From BRH-c54 sp036567945 (GTDB taxonomy: Bacteria; Bacteroidota; Bacteroidia; Flavobacteriales_E; Vicingaceae), in assembly GCA_036567945.1 (NCBI GenBank), contig DATCTM010000069.1:1-5500 (forward strand): a stretch of 5,500 nt of DNA, given 5' to 3'. Each line of letters starts with the position of its first letter. Within the stretch, counting starts at the first letter, position 1. The notes under the pieces were generated by a model. That model did no database searches. It was not told where the DNA came from and saw nothing but the letters and a program-made list of their open reading frames with translations. Positions 5,318 to 5,500 of this stretch are shown piece after piece. A program made the translations under genes and the position numbers.

Positions 5318-5500
5318 ATGACAAAAAAAATATTAATCTTAATTTTTGTTTTGTTATTGGGAGCCGTTGGTTTTATTGGCTATAATTTTTATAAAAACGT
5401 TAAACAACCTATTTCTAGCAATGCCATTATAGCTGTTCCGCAAAATGCTGCGTTGCTGTTAAAAGAAAAAAACATTACGGCTTTTTATAAAAAAATTGCT
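5318..5500 (+). CDS. Partial membrane-anchored or exported protein, 5' end only
   Basis: The first 61 codons of a gene run off the window. The translation begins MTKKILILIFVLLLGAVGFI and continues GYNFYKN. This is a short positive N-terminus followed by one hydrophobic stretch (about residues 5-22), typical of a signal peptide or single membrane anchor with the rest outside the cytoplasm. No lipobox cysteine is seen. The following region (SNAIIAVPQNAALLLKEKNI, about 34-53) loosely recalls Bacteroidota proteins of the DUF3352 kind, where a similar 'nA...vP.nAal.le' stretch follows the anchor, but that is a weak memory-based match. The ATG at 5318 gives a proper signal sequence. It lies 382 bases after the HNH stop and is probably the chromosomal gene that once neighboured ribE. 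Confidence 0.75.
   Translation, partial: MTKKILILIFVLLLGAVGFIGYNFYKNVKQPISSNAIIAVPQNAALLLKEKNITAFYKKIA

Overview
The window is A+T-rich DNA, most likely from a member of the Bacteroidota, probably a flavobacterium-like organism. The reasons are the style of the riboflavin synthase, the general lack of strong Shine-Dalgarno sequences before the ATGs, and an exact TAnnTTTG-type promoter element ahead of the regulator gene. This is a judgement from sequence style, not a database match.

Layout: a complete riboflavin synthase gene (17-604, housekeeping) is followed by a 300-base non-coding stretch (605-904) with several hairpins and inverted repeats. Five same-strand genes follow, packed end to end from 905 to 4935: a small XRE-type helix-turn-helix regulator, two unrelated-looking DNA (cytosine-5) methyltransferases, a 139-residue protein resembling only the B3-like DNA-binding tail of NgoFVII/BfiI-type restriction enzymes, and an HNH nuclease whose N-terminal half looks like an EcoRII-N/B3-type DNA-binding domain. 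A second non-coding stretch (4936-5317) carries a large imperfect palindrome. The window ends in the first 61 codons of a membrane-anchored or exported protein (from 5318).

The five central genes read as one restriction-modification operon, with overlaps of 8, 11 and 22 bases and one 1-base gap. The regulator probably controls the operon through a 14/16 palindrome just upstream of its own start. Two C5 methyltransferases would suit an asymmetric recognition site in which each strand needs its own methylase. On the restriction side, the standalone B3 protein has the recognition half of a known enzyme family but no nuclease, while its neighbour has an HNH nuclease joined to a second B3-like domain. 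The most interesting hypothesis is a heteromeric restriction enzyme with two separate DNA-reading subunits.

The operon is bracketed by inverted repeats: a near-identical 23/24-base pair (695-717 and 5025-5048), enclosed by a weaker 31-base pair (642-672 and 5270-5300). This suggests an accessory island inserted between two chromosomal genes. No transposase, integrase or recombinase gene is visible in the window.
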